Of a stretch of 64,000 bases of DNA, positions 26,773 through 37,046 are shown piece by piece. This DNA comes from Verrucomicrobiaceae bacterium (GTDB lineage Bacteria; Pseudomonadota; Gammaproteobacteria; Pseudomonadales; CAMLJR01), in NCBI GenBank assembly GCA_028293825.1, contig JAQGNY010000019.1:1-64000 (forward strand). The letters run 5' to 3'. The translations under genes were made by a program, and so were the position numbers. The first letter of the stretch is position 1; the number at the start of each line of letters is the position of its first letter. Under the pieces are notes generated by a model. It saw nothing but the letters and a program-made list of their open reading frames with translations. It did not search any database and was not told the DNA's origin.

Positions 26773-27273
26773 GTGCAAATTATTTTCTACATCGCTGCTG
26801 TCGTTGCGCTGCTCGCTACGGTGCGTGTGGTGTCCGCAACCAACCCCGTGCATGCGCTGCTCAATTTAATTGTGTCGCTGCTCGCCGTCGCGTTGATTTT
26901 CTTCACGTTGGGCGCGCCGTTCGCCGGCATTCTCGAAATCATCGTTTACGCCGGCGCCATCATGGTGTTGTTTGTGTTCGTGGTGATGATGCTCAATCTC
27001 GGCGACGCAACGGTTGCGCAAGAGCGTAAATGGCTGCAGCCGAAAGTGTGGATCGGACCGGCTTTTTTATCGCTGGTCCTGTTGATCGAGTTGGGAATGA
27101 TGTTGCCCCGCGACGGTGTTTTACATCCAGCGGGTCATACGTTGGTCGATGGCAAACAGGTTGGTATGGCATTGTTCGGGCCGTATTTATTAGTGGTTGA
27201 ATTGGCTTCGATGTTGTTATTGGCAGCATTAGTAGCGGCTTATCATCTCGGTCGCCAAGATGAGAAAGAATAA
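26773..27273 (+). CDS. nuoJ: NADH-quinone oxidoreductase subunit J
   Basis: This 166-residue membrane subunit has five predicted helices; the conserved [20 protein letters not shown] in helix 3 is the hallmark region of the proton path. The start is GTG at 26773 with GAAGGGAA upstream. It takes part in linking quinone reduction to the antiporter-like subunits. The gap to nuoK is 20 bp. Confidence 0.96.
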   Translation: MQIIFYIAAVVALLATVRVVSATNPVHALLNLIVSLLAVALIFFTLGAPFAGILEIIVYAGAIMVLFVFVVMMLNLGDATVAQERKWLQPKVWIGPAFLSLVLLIELGMMLPRDGVLHPAGHTLVDGKQVGMALFGPYLLVVELASMLLLAALVAAYHLGRQDEKE

Positions 27274-27293
27274 TTGTTGGAAAGAGTATTGAG

Positions 27294-27602
27294 ATGAACG
27301 CGATTCCGATGGAGCACGGCCTCATCCTCGCCGCCCTGTTATTTGCACTGGGGCTGATCGGCGTGATCGTGCGCCGCAATATTTTGTACGTTCTGATGTG
27401 CATTGAGGTAATGATGAACGCGTCCGCGTTGGCCTTTATCTCGGCGGGAAGTCGCTGGGGTACCGCCGATGGTCAAATCATGTTTATTTTAATTTTGAGT
27501 TTGGCCGCGTCCGAAGCAAGTGTCGGTCTGGCTATCGTGTTCCAGCTTTATCGTCGCTATCACACGCTCGATGTGGACGCGGCCAGCGAGATGCGCGGAT
27601 GA
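27294..27602 (+). CDS. nuoK: NADH-quinone oxidoreductase subunit K
   Basis: This 102-residue, three-helix membrane subunit is related to MrpC. The conserved acidic helix residues appear in [17 protein letters not shown] and in [15 protein letters not shown]. Its stop overlaps the nuoL start by four bases (ATGA), so L is translated in step with K. Confidence 0.96.
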   Translation: MNAIPMEHGLILAALLFALGLIGVIVRRNILYVLMCIEVMMNASALAFISAGSRWGTADGQIMFILILSLAASEASVGLAIVFQLYRRYHTLDVDAASEMRG

Positions 27603-29446
27603 ATCTGTTATTTCTGACTTTTCTATTTCCGCTGATTGGTTTTCTGTTGCTGGCTTTTGGTCGCACTCGTTTTTCCGAAAATGTCGCGGCAATCATCGGT
27701 GTCGGCTCGATTGGTTTGTCGGCATTAACGACGTTATATGTCGGCATCGATTTTATCCAGCACCCGCCGGCAGGCGCGGCATTTACCCAATTGTTATGGA
27801 CCTGGATGAGCGTCGGCGACTTCGAGCCGCGTTTCGCACTGCGCCTGGACGGCTTGTCATTGACGATGCTCGGCGTCGTTACCGGCGTGGGTTTTTTCAT
27901 TCATTTATTCGCATCCTGGTACATGCGCGGTGAAAGCGGTTACAGCCGATTCTTCGCGTATATGAATTTGTTTGTGGCGAGCATGTTGTTCCTGGTGCTT
28001 GGCGATAATTTGCTGTTTCTGTATTTCGGTTGGGAAGGCGTCGGTCTTTGCAGCTATTTATTGATCGGCTTTTATTATTCCGATCCGGCCAATGGTTTGG
28101 CGGCGCGTAAAGCATTCGTCGTCACCCGCGTCGGCGATACGTTTATGGCGATCGGTTTGTTTCTGTTGTTTCGTGAATTGGGTACTTTAAATATTCAGGA
28201 AGCATTGTCGATCGCGCCGCAGCATTTCTCTGCTGGCTCACCAATCATTACTGCCATTGCGTTATTGCTGCTCGGCGGCGCTGTTGGCAAATCGGCGCAG
28301 CTGCCGTTGCAGACTTGGTTACCCGATGCGATGGCGGGGCCGACGCCAGTGTCCGCGTTGATTCATGCCGCGACGATGGTGACAGCGGGTGTGTATTTAA
28401 TTGCACGCACGCATACCCTATTTCAACTTGCGCCGTTCGCATTGAATTTGGTCGGTGTCGTTGGCGCAGCGACATTGTTAATGGCTGGATTTGCGGCGCT
28501 GGTGCAGACCGATATTAAACGTGTGCTTGCGTATTCAACGATGAGCCAAATCGGCTACATGTTTCTGGCGTTGGGCTCGGGTGCATGGAGCGCAGCGGTA
28601 TTTCATTTAATGACGCATGCGTTTTTCAAGGCGCTGCTGTTTCTGTCTGCGGGCGCGGTGATCATTGCCTGTCATCACGAACAAGACATTTTCAAGATGG
28701 GTGGTCTGCGTAAAAAAATCCCGCTCGTGTATTGGTGCTTTCTCATTGGCGGCGGCGCACTCTCGGCTATTCCGTATCTGACCGCGGGCTTTTTCTCGAA
28801 AGACGAAATTTTATGGGAGGCATATGCCAGCGGTCATTTCGGCTTTCTGATCGCGGGCTTGGTCGGTGCGTTTCTGACGTCGATTTACACGTTCCGCTTA
28901 ATCTTTATTGTTTTCCACGGTGAAGAGAAAACGCACGCGCATGCCATCCATGGCACCTCGTATAGCTTGCCGTTAATTGTGCTGCTGGTGCTGTCGACTT
29001 TTGTCGGCGCGCTAATTCATCCGCCATTGGCGTCTGTGTTGCCAGCAAGTGTGGGCGAGCATGGCGGCGAGATGAAAGAGAAAATTGCGTTGCTGTCCGG
29101 TGCCATTGCATTGCTCGGTATCGCGATTGCGGCTTTTCTCTATCTGGGCGAGCGCCGTTTGGTCAATGCCATCGCCGCGTCTGCGATTGGCAAATTGCTG
29201 ACGAACTGGTGGCGCAACGCGTGGGGCTTTGACTGGTTGTACGACTGGGTATTTGTGAAACCTTACGTGGCCATTTCGACGTTGAACCGACGCGATATTT
29301 TCGATGCGGCAATTACGTTAATACCGCTGGCAACGCGTGGCGGTCACGATGTGCTGGCGGCGACAGAGAACGGGTCGGTGCGTTGGTACGCGGCCTCGAT
29401 AGGCATTGGTGCCATATTAATTTTGGCGGCAGTCTTTATTGTTTAA
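27599..29446 (+). CDS. nuoL: NADH-quinone oxidoreductase subunit L
   Basis: The 615-residue distal antiporter-like subunit has about 16 transmembrane helices, with [20 protein letters not shown] and [20 protein letters not shown] as the conserved proton-channel segments. The C-terminal part fits the long lateral helix and final membrane helix. It pumps protons at the far end of the membrane arm. It is followed by 214 bp with two hairpins before nuoM. Confidence 0.96.
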   Translation: MNLLFLTFLFPLIGFLLLAFGRTRFSENVAAIIGVGSIGLSALTTLYVGIDFIQHPPAGAAFTQLLWTWMSVGDFEPRFALRLDGLSLTMLGVVTGVGFFIHLFASWYMRGESGYSRFFAYMNLFVASMLFLVLGDNLLFLYFGWEGVGLCSYLLIGFYYSDPANGLAARKAFVVTRVGDTFMAIGLFLLFRELGTLNIQEALSIAPQHFSAGSPIITAIALLLLGGAVGKSAQLPLQTWLPDAMAGPTPVSALIHAATMVTAGVYLIARTHTLFQLAPFALNLVGVVGAATLLMAGFAALVQTDIKRVLAYSTMSQIGYMFLALGSGAWSAAVFHLMTHAFFKALLFLSAGAVIIACHHEQDIFKMGGLRKKIPLVYWCFLIGGGALSAIPYLTAGFFSKDEILWEAYASGHFGFLIAGLVGAFLTSIYTFRLIFIVFHGEEKTHAHAIHGTSYSLPLIVLLVLSTFVGALIHPPLASVLPASVGEHGGEMKEKIALLSGAIALLGIAIAAFLYLGERRLVNAIAASAIGKLLTNWWRNAWGFDWLYDWVFVKPYVAISTLNRRDIFDAAITLIPLATRGGHDVLAATENGSVRWYAASIGIGAILILAAVFIV

Positions 29447-29449
29447 TCG

Positions 29450-29514
29450 TTGCGCGTTGTTTTTAGCGCGCAATGAAAAAGTGTTTTTGTTGATCGACAC
29501 CTTGTTGTGTCGAT
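29450..29514 (+). promoter_or_regulatory. two hairpins between nuoL and nuoM
   Basis: TTGCGCG/CGCGCAA (29450-29473) and ATCGACAC/GTGTCGAT (29493-29514, 8-bp perfect stem, 6-nt loop) stand in the longest gap of the operon (29447-29660). They lack a T-run directly after the stem, so they may be processing or stability elements rather than terminators. Confidence 0.4.
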
Positions 29515-29660
29515 GATGAATCCGGAAAGAAAGTTATTGTTCGATGATTTTTGTTTACGCGGCCACTGCCGCAAGCGCTTGTGATAAGAGCGTATTCGTC
29601 GCCAGAATTGTTATTTTTTGTGCGAATAATTACTGAATAAAACAAGGTGAACGGCCTGAC

Positions 29661-31193
29661 ATGATACTGCCTTGGCTATTTCTGATTCCTTTTATCGGCG
29701 GCTTGCTGTGTTGGCAAGGCGAGCGACTTGGGCTCGGTGTTCCGCGCTGGATCGCATTGTTCACGATGATTATCGTGTCTGCACTGTCGATCAAACTATG
29801 GATTGACGGCAATTATCATCTCGCGGGCGCTGTCAGCGGTGCTGGTCAATGGCAAATGGAATTTCAAGCGCCGTGGATTAAGCGCTTCGGTATCAGCTTC
29901 CATTTAGCGCTCGACGGACTTTCGCTATTGATGGTCATGCTGACCGGTCTGCTCGGCGTCATGGCGGTCGGATGTTCGTGGAGTGAAATTCAACGCAACG
30001 TCGGCTTTTTCCATCTCAATTTGTTGTGGAATCTCGGTGGTGTCATCGGCGTATTCCTCGCCATCGACATGTTCCTGTTCTTCTTCTTTTGGGAAATGAT
30101 GCTGGTGCCGATGTTTTTCCTGATCGCGCTGTGGGGGCACAACGCGCCAGGCGGCAAGGGGCGCATTTACGCGGCGACGAAGTTTTTCATTTTCACGCAG
30201 GCCAGCGGATTTTTATTGCTGATCGCGATTCTTGGTTTGGTATTCGTCCATTACCGTTCAACCGGCGTCTTCAGTTTTGACTATGAAGTGCTGCGTGGCA
30301 CGCGCATGGACCCGATCACCGAATATGTATTGATGCTGGGCTTCTTCATTGCCTTCGCGGTGAAGATGCCCATCGTTCCGTTCCATTCATGGTTGCCGGA
30401 TGCGCACTCGCAGGCACCCACTGCAGGTTCGGTCGATCTCGCCGGTATTTTGTTGAAGACAGCGGCTTACGGCATGTTGCGATTTGCTTTGCCGTTCTTC
30501 CCGAATGCCTCGGCCGATTTTGCGCCCATTGCGATGTGGCTCGGTGTTATCGGCATCATTTACGCGGCCGCGCTCGCGTTTGTGCAAACCGACGTTAAAA
30601 GATTGGTCGCCTACACCAGTATTTCGCACATGGGGTTTGTCGTGGTCGGGATTTATTCCGGCAATCCCATCGCGTTGCAAGGCGTGGTTATGCAGATGAT
30701 GGCGCATGGTATTTCGGCCGGCGCGCTATTTATTCTGTGCGGGGAATTGTACGAACGCCTGCACACGCGCGATCTGCGTTTGATGGGCGGATTGTGGTCG
30801 AGGCTTTCGAATCTGCCGCCGATAGCGATGTTTTTTATTGCCGCGTCGCTGGGTTTACCGGGTATGGGAAATTTCATCGGCGAGTTTTTAATTTTACTCG
30901 GTACCTTCCAAGTTGCGCCGGTTATTGCGGTGGTGTCCGCGAGCGGATTGGTGTTGGCAGCGGTTTATTCGTTGGTATTGATGCAGCGCGCGTTTTACGG
31001 CAAGCCGCAGAGTGAAGAGCGCTTACCCGATCTGTCGCGCCGCGAATTAGGCTTGATGTTCAGCTTGATGATTATCCTGCTGTTCCTCGGTCTGTATCCG
31101 CAAACGGTGTTGAATACTTCCGCAGCGGCGATGGCGCAAGTGCAACATTATTATTCGCCGGGGTTAACCCCTGCCATGAACGTGACTCCATAG
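29661..31193 (+). CDS. nuoM: NADH-quinone oxidoreductase subunit M
   Basis: The 510-residue antiporter-like subunit has about 14 helices. Conserved blocks include FFFWEMMLVPMFFLIALWG with the buried Glu, FHSWLPDAHSQAPTAGSVDL and VAYTSISHMGFV. AAGGTGA lies upstream of the ATG. It is followed 7 bp later by nuoN. Confidence 0.96.
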   Translation: MILPWLFLIPFIGGLLCWQGERLGLGVPRWIALFTMIIVSALSIKLWIDGNYHLAGAVSGAGQWQMEFQAPWIKRFGISFHLALDGLSLLMVMLTGLLGVMAVGCSWSEIQRNVGFFHLNLLWNLGGVIGVFLAIDMFLFFFFWEMMLVPMFFLIALWGHNAPGGKGRIYAATKFFIFTQASGFLLLIAILGLVFVHYRSTGVFSFDYEVLRGTRMDPITEYVLMLGFFIAFAVKMPIVPFHSWLPDAHSQAPTAGSVDLAGILLKTAAYGMLRFALPFFPNASADFAPIAMWLGVIGIIYAAALAFVQTDVKRLVAYTSISHMGFVVVGIYSGNPIALQGVVMQMMAHGISAGALFILCGELYERLHTRDLRLMGGLWSRLSNLPPIAMFFIAASLGLPGMGNFIGEFLILLGTFQVAPVIAVVSASGLVLAAVYSLVLMQRAFYGKPQSEERLPDLSRRELGLMFSLMIILLFLGLYPQTVLNTSAAAMAQVQHYYSPGLTPAMNVTP

Positions 31194-31200
31194 AATCGCC

Positions 31201-32652
31201 ATGAATCTGACTGCTGACTCTTTTATTGCTCTGCTTCCAATTTTGATTACCAGTGCCACCGCGGTGCTGGTGATGCTGTCGATTTCGGTTCGCCGCCATC
31301 ATTGGTGGAATGCAACGCTGACAGTGGTCGGATTAAATCTGGCTCTGTTGTCGATTATTTATGCCTCGCGCGTTATTCCGCAGGCGGTGACGCCACTGCT
31401 AATGGTGGACGGTTATGCGCTGCTGTATATGGCGATTATTTTGGTGGCAACGCTCGGTTGCGCGACGTTGTCGCACGCCTATTTAAAAGAGTACGGCGGC
31501 AATCGCGAAGAAATGTATTTGCTGTTGGTGTTGGCCGCGACCGGCGGTCTGGTGCTGACCTGTAGCCGGCATATGGCGTCGCTGTTTATCGGGCTCGAAT
31601 TATTATCGGTGCCGGTATACGCCATGGTTGCGTACATGTTCCGCGAGAAGCGTTCGCTGGAAGGCGGCATCAAATACATGATTTTATCGGCGGTGGCGTC
31701 GGCGTTTTTATTGTTCGGCATGGCGTTGTTGTATGCGCAATTCGGGCAACTGGGTTTTGCCGAAATCGGCGTTGAAATAGCGGGGGAGCACGCGCACGGC
31801 CCGCTGGTATTTGCTGGCGTTGCGTTAATGCTCGCTGGGCTTGGGTTCAAATTGTCGTTGGCGCCGTTCCATTTGTGGACGCCGGATGTTTATCAAGGTG
31901 CACCGGCGCCGGTCGGTGCGTTCTTGGCGACGGCTAGTAAAGTCGCTGTGTTTGCAGTGCTGTTGCGATTTATTGCTGAGGCACCTGCCGCGCACATGGG
32001 GATTTTGCGCGACGTGCTGCTGGCGATTGCAATTGCATCGATATTAATTGGCAATCTACTCGCGCTGACACAAACCAATTTGAAGCGTTTATTGGGTTAT
32101 TCGTCGATCGCGCATTTCGGTTATGTGTTGGTGGCGATTGTCGCCGGCAACAATATTACCTTTGAAGCCGTCGCGGTTTATTTGGTGACTTACGTGGTGA
32201 CAACCCTCGGCGCGTTCGGTGTGGTTGCATTGATGTCCAGCCCGTATCGCGGCCAGGACGCCGACGCGGTTTCACATTATCGCGGCATGTTTTGGCGCCG
32301 TCCGTATTTGACCGGTGTCTTTATCGCGATGTTGTTATCGCTGGCCGGGATTCCGGCGACGGCCGGATTTATCGGCAAGTTTTATGTCATTACCGCCGGC
32401 GTTGAATCGGGCGAGTGGTGGGCGTTGGCTGCAGTGGTTGTCGGCAGCTCGATAGGTCTTTATTACTATCTGCGCGTGCTTGTTACATCTTGTTTGCCCA
32501 CACCGGGCATGCAGAAATTTGACGCGGAGTTGGATTGGGGTCAGCAAACCGGTGGCTTGATGGTGCTGGCGATGACGTTCCTGGTGTTCCTTATCGGGTT
32601 GTATCCGCAGCCCATTCTCGAATTGATTCAAGCCGCAACGATTGCGTTGTAG
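31201..32652 (+). CDS. nuoN: NADH-quinone oxidoreductase subunit N
   Basis: The 483-residue third antiporter-like subunit is the last gene of the operon. Its conserved parts are LFIGLELLSVPVYAMVAYM, LAPFHLWTPDVYQGAPAPVG and LGYSSIAHFGYVLVAI. The usual C-terminal LYPQPILELIQAA end is present. No clear terminator with a T-run follows; an imperfect inverted repeat at about 32680-32720 is the only candidate. Confidence 0.96.
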   Translation: MNLTADSFIALLPILITSATAVLVMLSISVRRHHWWNATLTVVGLNLALLSIIYASRVIPQAVTPLLMVDGYALLYMAIILVATLGCATLSHAYLKEYGGNREEMYLLLVLAATGGLVLTCSRHMASLFIGLELLSVPVYAMVAYMFREKRSLEGGIKYMILSAVASAFLLFGMALLYAQFGQLGFAEIGVEIAGEHAHGPLVFAGVALMLAGLGFKLSLAPFHLWTPDVYQGAPAPVGAFLATASKVAVFAVLLRFIAEAPAAHMGILRDVLLAIAIASILIGNLLALTQTNLKRLLGYSSIAHFGYVLVAIVAGNNITFEAVAVYLVTYVVTTLGAFGVVALMSSPYRGQDADAVSHYRGMFWRRPYLTGVFIAMLLSLAGIPATAGFIGKFYVITAGVESGEWWALAAVVVGSSIGLYYYLRVLVTSCLPTPGMQKFDAELDWGQQTGGLMVLAMTFLVFLIGLYPQPILELIQAATIAL

Positions 32653-32883
32653 TTCGTCGCTTGTTTCCTCTATTTATAAACTAAGCAGGCGTTACCCGTT
32701 GATCGGCGTCTGCTCATCGTTGTGCTCCTTAATCTGCCCCAACAATCAATTGCATGGCCGCGTGAGTAAGTCGTGTAGACTCGCGGCTTCATTTAAATAC
32801 TGTTTTGGCCATGTTTTTTAATTCATCGTGCGTGATTGACACTAAATTTTTTTTAACCTGAACTAAGTGGAGGCTAGAGAACA

Positions 32884-33489
32884 ATGGGAGTACTCGTTGG
32901 TAAACCCGCACCGGATTTCACCGTCGGCGCCGTTTTGGGCAATGGCGAAATCGTCGATAAATTCACGCTGAGCGAAGCCATCAAAGGCAAATACGGTTTG
33001 GTGTTTTTCTACCCGCTCGATTTCACCTTTGTTTGTCCGTCCGAGCTGATCGCGCTGGACAACCGTGTTGAAGCGTTTAAAGCGCTCGGCGTCGAAGTGA
33101 TTTCTGTATCGATCGATTCCAAGTTCACGCACAACGCATGGCGCAATACACCAATCGATCAGGGCGGTATCGGCCCGGTGAAATACACGATGGCTGCCGA
33201 CATCGGTCACACCATCGCTCGCGATTACGATGTTGAAACTGCCGGTGCCGGCCCCGCTTTCCGCGGAGCATTTATCATCGACAACAAAGGTATTGTGCGC
33301 TCGCAAACCATTAACGATTTACCGCTCGGTCGCAACATCGACGAGCTGCTGCGTTTGGTCGAAGCGCTGCAATTCCACGAAGAAAATGGCGAAGTCTGCC
33401 CGGCAGGCTGGAAGAAAGGCGACGCTGGTATGACCGCTAACGCAGCTGGTGTTGCGTCCTACCTCGCGCAGAACTCCACCAAGTTGTAA
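32884..33489 (+). CDS. 2-Cys peroxiredoxin (AhpC/Prx1 type)
   Basis: The 201-residue cytosolic enzyme reduces hydrogen peroxide and organic peroxides. The peroxidatic Cys51 lies in DFTFVCPSE, and the resolving Cys172 lies in GEVCPAGW with the usual C-terminal tail, so it is a typical 2-Cys type. GGAGG lies about 12 nt before the ATG. It stands alone, bounded by the end of the nuo operon and a bidirectional terminator. The reductase partner is not in the window. Confidence 0.93.
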   Translation: MGVLVGKPAPDFTVGAVLGNGEIVDKFTLSEAIKGKYGLVFFYPLDFTFVCPSELIALDNRVEAFKALGVEVISVSIDSKFTHNAWRNTPIDQGGIGPVKYTMAADIGHTIARDYDVETAGAGPAFRGAFIIDNKGIVRSQTINDLPLGRNIDELLRLVEALQFHEENGEVCPAGWKKGDAGMTANAAGVASYLAQNSTKL

Positions 33490-33515
33490 GTTATTGTTAT
33501 AGAGACAACGTTAAT

Positions 33516-33543
33516 AAAAAAGCCGGCGTAAGCCGGCTTTTTT
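33516..33543. terminator. bidirectional terminator between peroxiredoxin and TonB receptor
   Basis: AAAAAAGCCGGC, loop GTAA, GCCGGCTTTTTT is a symmetric stem with T-runs in both directions, ending both convergent genes. Confidence 0.88.
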
Positions 33544-33628
33544 ATTAACTCGATTAATTAACTTGTTAACACTGCGATCTATAAAACGTGAATACAGAGC
33601 GGCCCGCGCCGCCCTGCATGGTTTGGAT

Positions 33629-36103
33629 TTAGAAGTTGTAGCGTACTGATGCGCCGTAAGTCCGTGGGTCGCCGTAGTAGCGGCTCGCGGTTCCGAAGGC
33701 ATTCCAGAAGTTAGATACGCCGGTAAAGTACTCTTTGTCCGTGGCATTTTTCACGTAAAGAGCAGCTTCCCAGTGTTTGTCATCCGTCCGCAATGTGGCC
33801 TGAGCATTTACTAAGCCATACGCTGGAACGGAGTTGTGTTTTTTCTCCTCAGTCTGAACTGCTTGAACTGCGGCGGTTTCGGCTGGGTTAACGGTGCTGT
33901 CCTGGAACCATGTTTCATCTACCCAGTGATAGTCCACGTGCAGATCGAGGCCGCCAATGGGGGTATCGAAGGTCTGCGTTGCTCCGATGCTAAGAGTCTT
34001 TTTCGGCGCATCAGGTGCGTGTTCGTTTGATCGATCCAAATTCACTAATACTGCCGGTACCCCAGTGTTACCTCCGGTTCCGGAGAGCAATTCAGTGGAC
34101 TCGTATTTCTCATACTTCATATTCAGGAAAGCCAGGCTGCTATTGATTTGCATACCGTGCCAGGGCAGCCAGGTCAACTCAAACTCTGCGCCAGTAGCTT
34201 GGGACTGCCCGGCATTTTGAATAAATTGTACTGGTGTAACGCCTACCGCAACGTTAATTGCACGTTGTTGGTCGGTCGCTTTCTCGTAGAAGAGTGCGCC
34301 GTTAAAGCGAACGGTACCGTCGAGGAGGTCAGATTTGAAGCCAAACTCGAGATCCCGTACATTTTCTGGGCTGAATGACGGGTTGTCCGAACTGCGGAAG
34401 TTCCAACCACCAGCCATCGAAGCGCCGCTAGTTTTGGCATAGATGAACAGGTTATCCAGCGCCTGATAGTCCATGCCAAAGGTCCAGGCAGGGTATTGGA
34501 AATTGGCAATTTGGGTTCTCTTACAGTTCACCCCATCGTCCCGATCTACTGGAGCAACCTTACAAGCTTGATCAGCGGCCAAAAGGGCGGCATAGGCAGG
34601 TTGGTCCGGTTCAACATTCAGGCTTGTAATGACTGTTTGGCGACGATCGAACGTATAGCGGAAGCCCAGAGTAGCGCGTAGCTTTTCGGTAAAGTGGTAG
34701 TTGGCTTGGACGAAACTGCCGTAAGAGGTATTGGTAGCTTGGGCTGTGTTGTCGCCAGTGGCCGTAATCGGGCCAACCCCTGGAAGCAGCAGTCCTTGTG
34801 GCGCCCCTGCAGGTATACCGAAGGCAGTATATGCATCGGCGCCGCCAAAGCGGTTGACGGAGAAGTCACCACTATCCTCGTTGAAATAATAGAGGCCGGT
34901 AATCCAGTCTAAATCCTCGTTCACGTTACCGCTCAGTTGGAATTCCTGGCTCCATTGCTTTTGGTCCCACTTGCTATAGAACGTCAGCAGTGACAGTGGC
35001 GTGCCATCGAGATCGACGGCGCCAGATGAGTTGGCTGTGCGGTAAGCTGTAATGGATTTCGCATACAGCGACGGATTGATGTCGCCCTCAACCTCAAGAA
35101 AGATGCCTTTGCCTTCATTAGTCGACAGCGGCGTATCTAGGCGCGAGTCGACATTGCGTGGGTTATTGGTCGAATTATCCATATTCCAGTACGAGTCGCC
35201 GGATTTTTGCTGGGCAAGAAAGTTGGCCGCATTAAAGTGACTTGCATTTGCAATGATGCCAGCAAAGCCGCCAGCGCCATTGGGGTTAAAACCCATTAGC
35301 TTGGTGCGTTGGCCAGTGTCATCCATCTTGCTGTAATCGATACCGAGAGTGGCGGTCATATCTATGTTGGTAGGCGACCACTTGAGCTTGCCGCGCAAGT
35401 ATTGGTTCTCATTAAGCTTGCTGCCTTCGCGATCCAAACCGTTCCAGTTAAAGCCTGCGGGGTCGTGATAGCCGAGGTAATCACCGTAGCCATCGTGATC
35501 GTTGTAGCGAACAGCGAAACGGCTGGCAAGCACTTCGCCCAGAATCGGAATGTTGACGACCGCTTCCACGCGCTTGGAGTTGTAATTACCGTATTCACCC
35601 TTGACGTAACCACCGAAGTCACCGGTGGGATCATTGGTATGAATGTTCAGCGCGCCGCCAGTAGTATTGCGGCCGAACAGTGTGCCTTGTGGGCCGCGCA
35701 GAACTTCAGCCTGTCCCACGTCGAACATATCGACGTTGCCGCCAGTCGGTCGGGCTAGGTAAACGCCGTCGACATAGGTCGCAACCGCGGGATCGGTACC
35801 GCCGCTAGGGGAAACCTGCGCGTTACCGCGAATGGACATGAAAATCAGTGCCGATGAACCGGTGCCACCTGTCATGATGGATAGGCTAGGGGCCATACGT
35901 TGCAGGTCGCTCACCGCGTTAACTTGCGCATGGACCAGCATGGTTTCGTTCATTGCAGAAACCGCAACCGGTGTGGTCTGCAGACCTTCTTCAGTTTTAC
36001 GTGCGGTGACGTAAATCTCCTCCATTTGCGCGAACGCGGATACGCTCGTTAAGCCTAAAGCCAGCGCGAGAGATGTCGATAGAGCTGTGCGTTGGAAATG
36101 CAT
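33629..36103 (-). CDS. TonB-dependent outer-membrane receptor
   Basis: The start is the ATG at 36101-36103 with GGAGA 8 nt upstream; a TTG fifteen bases earlier is less likely. The 824-residue protein has a signal peptide (about 1-25, ending SAFA) and a TonB box region MEEIYVTARKTEE. The plug follows (VSAMNETMLVHAQVNAVSDL and LRGPQGTLFGRNTTGGALNI), then a 22-strand barrel ending GASVRYNF. It imports an unknown large substrate with energy from TonB-ExbBD. The genes beside it do not suggest the substrate; it is 6.7 kb from the catabolic region and resembles sphingomonad/gammaproteobacterial receptors of unknown specificity. Confidence 0.9.
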   Translation of the reverse strand: MHFQRTALSTSLALALGLTSVSAFAQMEEIYVTARKTEEGLQTTPVAVSAMNETMLVHAQVNAVSDLQRMAPSLSIMTGGTGSSALIFMSIRGNAQVSPSGGTDPAVATYVDGVYLARPTGGNVDMFDVGQAEVLRGPQGTLFGRNTTGGALNIHTNDPTGDFGGYVKGEYGNYNSKRVEAVVNIPILGEVLASRFAVRYNDHDGYGDYLGYHDPAGFNWNGLDREGSKLNENQYLRGKLKWSPTNIDMTATLGIDYSKMDDTGQRTKLMGFNPNGAGGFAGIIANASHFNAANFLAQQKSGDSYWNMDNSTNNPRNVDSRLDTPLSTNEGKGIFLEVEGDINPSLYAKSITAYRTANSSGAVDLDGTPLSLLTFYSKWDQKQWSQEFQLSGNVNEDLDWITGLYYFNEDSGDFSVNRFGGADAYTAFGIPAGAPQGLLLPGVGPITATGDNTAQATNTSYGSFVQANYHFTEKLRATLGFRYTFDRRQTVITSLNVEPDQPAYAALLAADQACKVAPVDRDDGVNCKRTQIANFQYPAWTFGMDYQALDNLFIYAKTSGASMAGGWNFRSSDNPSFSPENVRDLEFGFKSDLLDGTVRFNGALFYEKATDQQRAINVAVGVTPVQFIQNAGQSQATGAEFELTWLPWHGMQINSSLAFLNMKYEKYESTELLSGTGGNTGVPAVLVNLDRSNEHAPDAPKKTLSIGATQTFDTPIGGLDLHVDYHWVDETWFQDSTVNPAETAAVQAVQTEEKKHNSVPAYGLVNAQATLRTDDKHWEAALYVKNATDKEYFTGVSNFWNAFGTASRYYGDPRTYGASVRYNF

Positions 36104-36641
36104 GCGTGTGTTCTCCAAGTAAAAATTATTTTTTTAATGCGTAAAAAAACACGTCAAACGGAATGCCGTTTATGAAGCCTCTTCAGTAGATGAATTGGAA
36201 GTTGTCAGCCAATTGCCCAGGAATAGCTTCCGCTGAGAAAGCGGCCGCGCCCAAGAAGGTATGAACAAAAGTCTGTTTAGCAGGGTTGTAACCACTTGAT
36301 TCCCTCAAGCTAATTCAATTTTACTTATTGTTATTTAGTGGGCTTTCCGTGCTGATCTGAACTATAACGTGGGACGGCTTATTGGTCTGGCGGAAGGCTC
36401 AGCTTAGACGTGTTAGCTCGTTTACATTAAGTTCCCTGTTATTCACACATATTATTGGCCCTAATACAATAGCTGACCAAGCGCTGACGTGCATAATTAT
36501 TTCACTTTCGTTGATTTAGCTGTCCTTTTAAGTGAGCTTTCCGCTCCGTGAGATGTAAATCAAAGCGCGTCTGCTTCAATTCGGGTTTGTGTGACGCGGC
36601 ATCGAAGCCAAAAGGCGCGACCTCGCAGCGTGAAGCGAAAA
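36104..36641. other. intergenic, no supported gene
   Basis: This region upstream of the TonB receptor must contain its promoter and any regulator site; I recognise none with confidence. It is AT-rich up to about 36550 and then passes into the 21-bp array. Confidence 0.4.
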
Positions 36642-36914
36642 ATAGGGCGCTCGGAGGGAGGAATAGCCGGTTCCGAACGACATTTAGCTCGTGTTGATCT
36701 CCATTTTGTTAGCTCGGAACTTGCTATTCCTCTCTCCGAGCTAGCTCTTTCTTGCTAAAAGCTGCCTTTAGCTAGCTCGGCGCTCGCTCTTTCTCGCTTG
36801 GAGCTGCCTATTGCTGGCTCTGAGGCCCCTGTTTCTCATTCTGAACTTCCCATCGCTCGCTTCGAGCACCAAATAGCTCCCTCTGAGCGAGCTTTTGCTC
36901 GTTTTGAACTCACT
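36642..36914. repeat. 21-bp-period degenerate array, 13 units
   Basis: The stretch divides into thirteen 21-bp units without a phase break, such as ATCGCTCGCTTCGAGCACCAA and ATAGCTCCCTCTGAGCGAGCT. Many have short arms around unit position 10, for example GCTCG..CGAGC, GCTC..GAGC, CTC..GAG and GTTCCGAAC. It has the same period and build as the array at 7346-7681. The minus-strand frame across it (36768-37007) is a low-complexity shadow rich in Ser, Glu, Arg and Ala. Confidence 0.75.
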
Positions 36915-37004
36915 GTGCGGAGTTAAACACTTCGAAAAGGGGTTTGAATGGGCGGGAGGCCTCGCTAAAAGGGCAACACAGACGCTCGCGTCGAAATTTG
37001 GGGA

Positions 37005-37035
37005 CAAAAAAGCCGACCTAAGTCGGCTTTTTTTG
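37005..37035. terminator. terminator after rnt
   Basis: ACAAAAAAGCCGAC, loop CTAA, GTCGGCTTTTTTTGT is a strong stem with T-runs on both strands, placed 12 bp past the rnt stop (minus strand). Confidence 0.85.
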
Positions 37036-37046
37036 TGCTCGGTGGT

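Noticed and set aside
32680-32720. terminator after nuoN
   Set aside because: Inverted repeat is imperfect and lacks a T-run, so not listed as a feature.
36768-37007. 79-codon minus-strand frame with Ser/Glu/Arg repeats
   Set aside because: Also a by-product of a 21-bp array; the non-repeat part is not conserved-looking.
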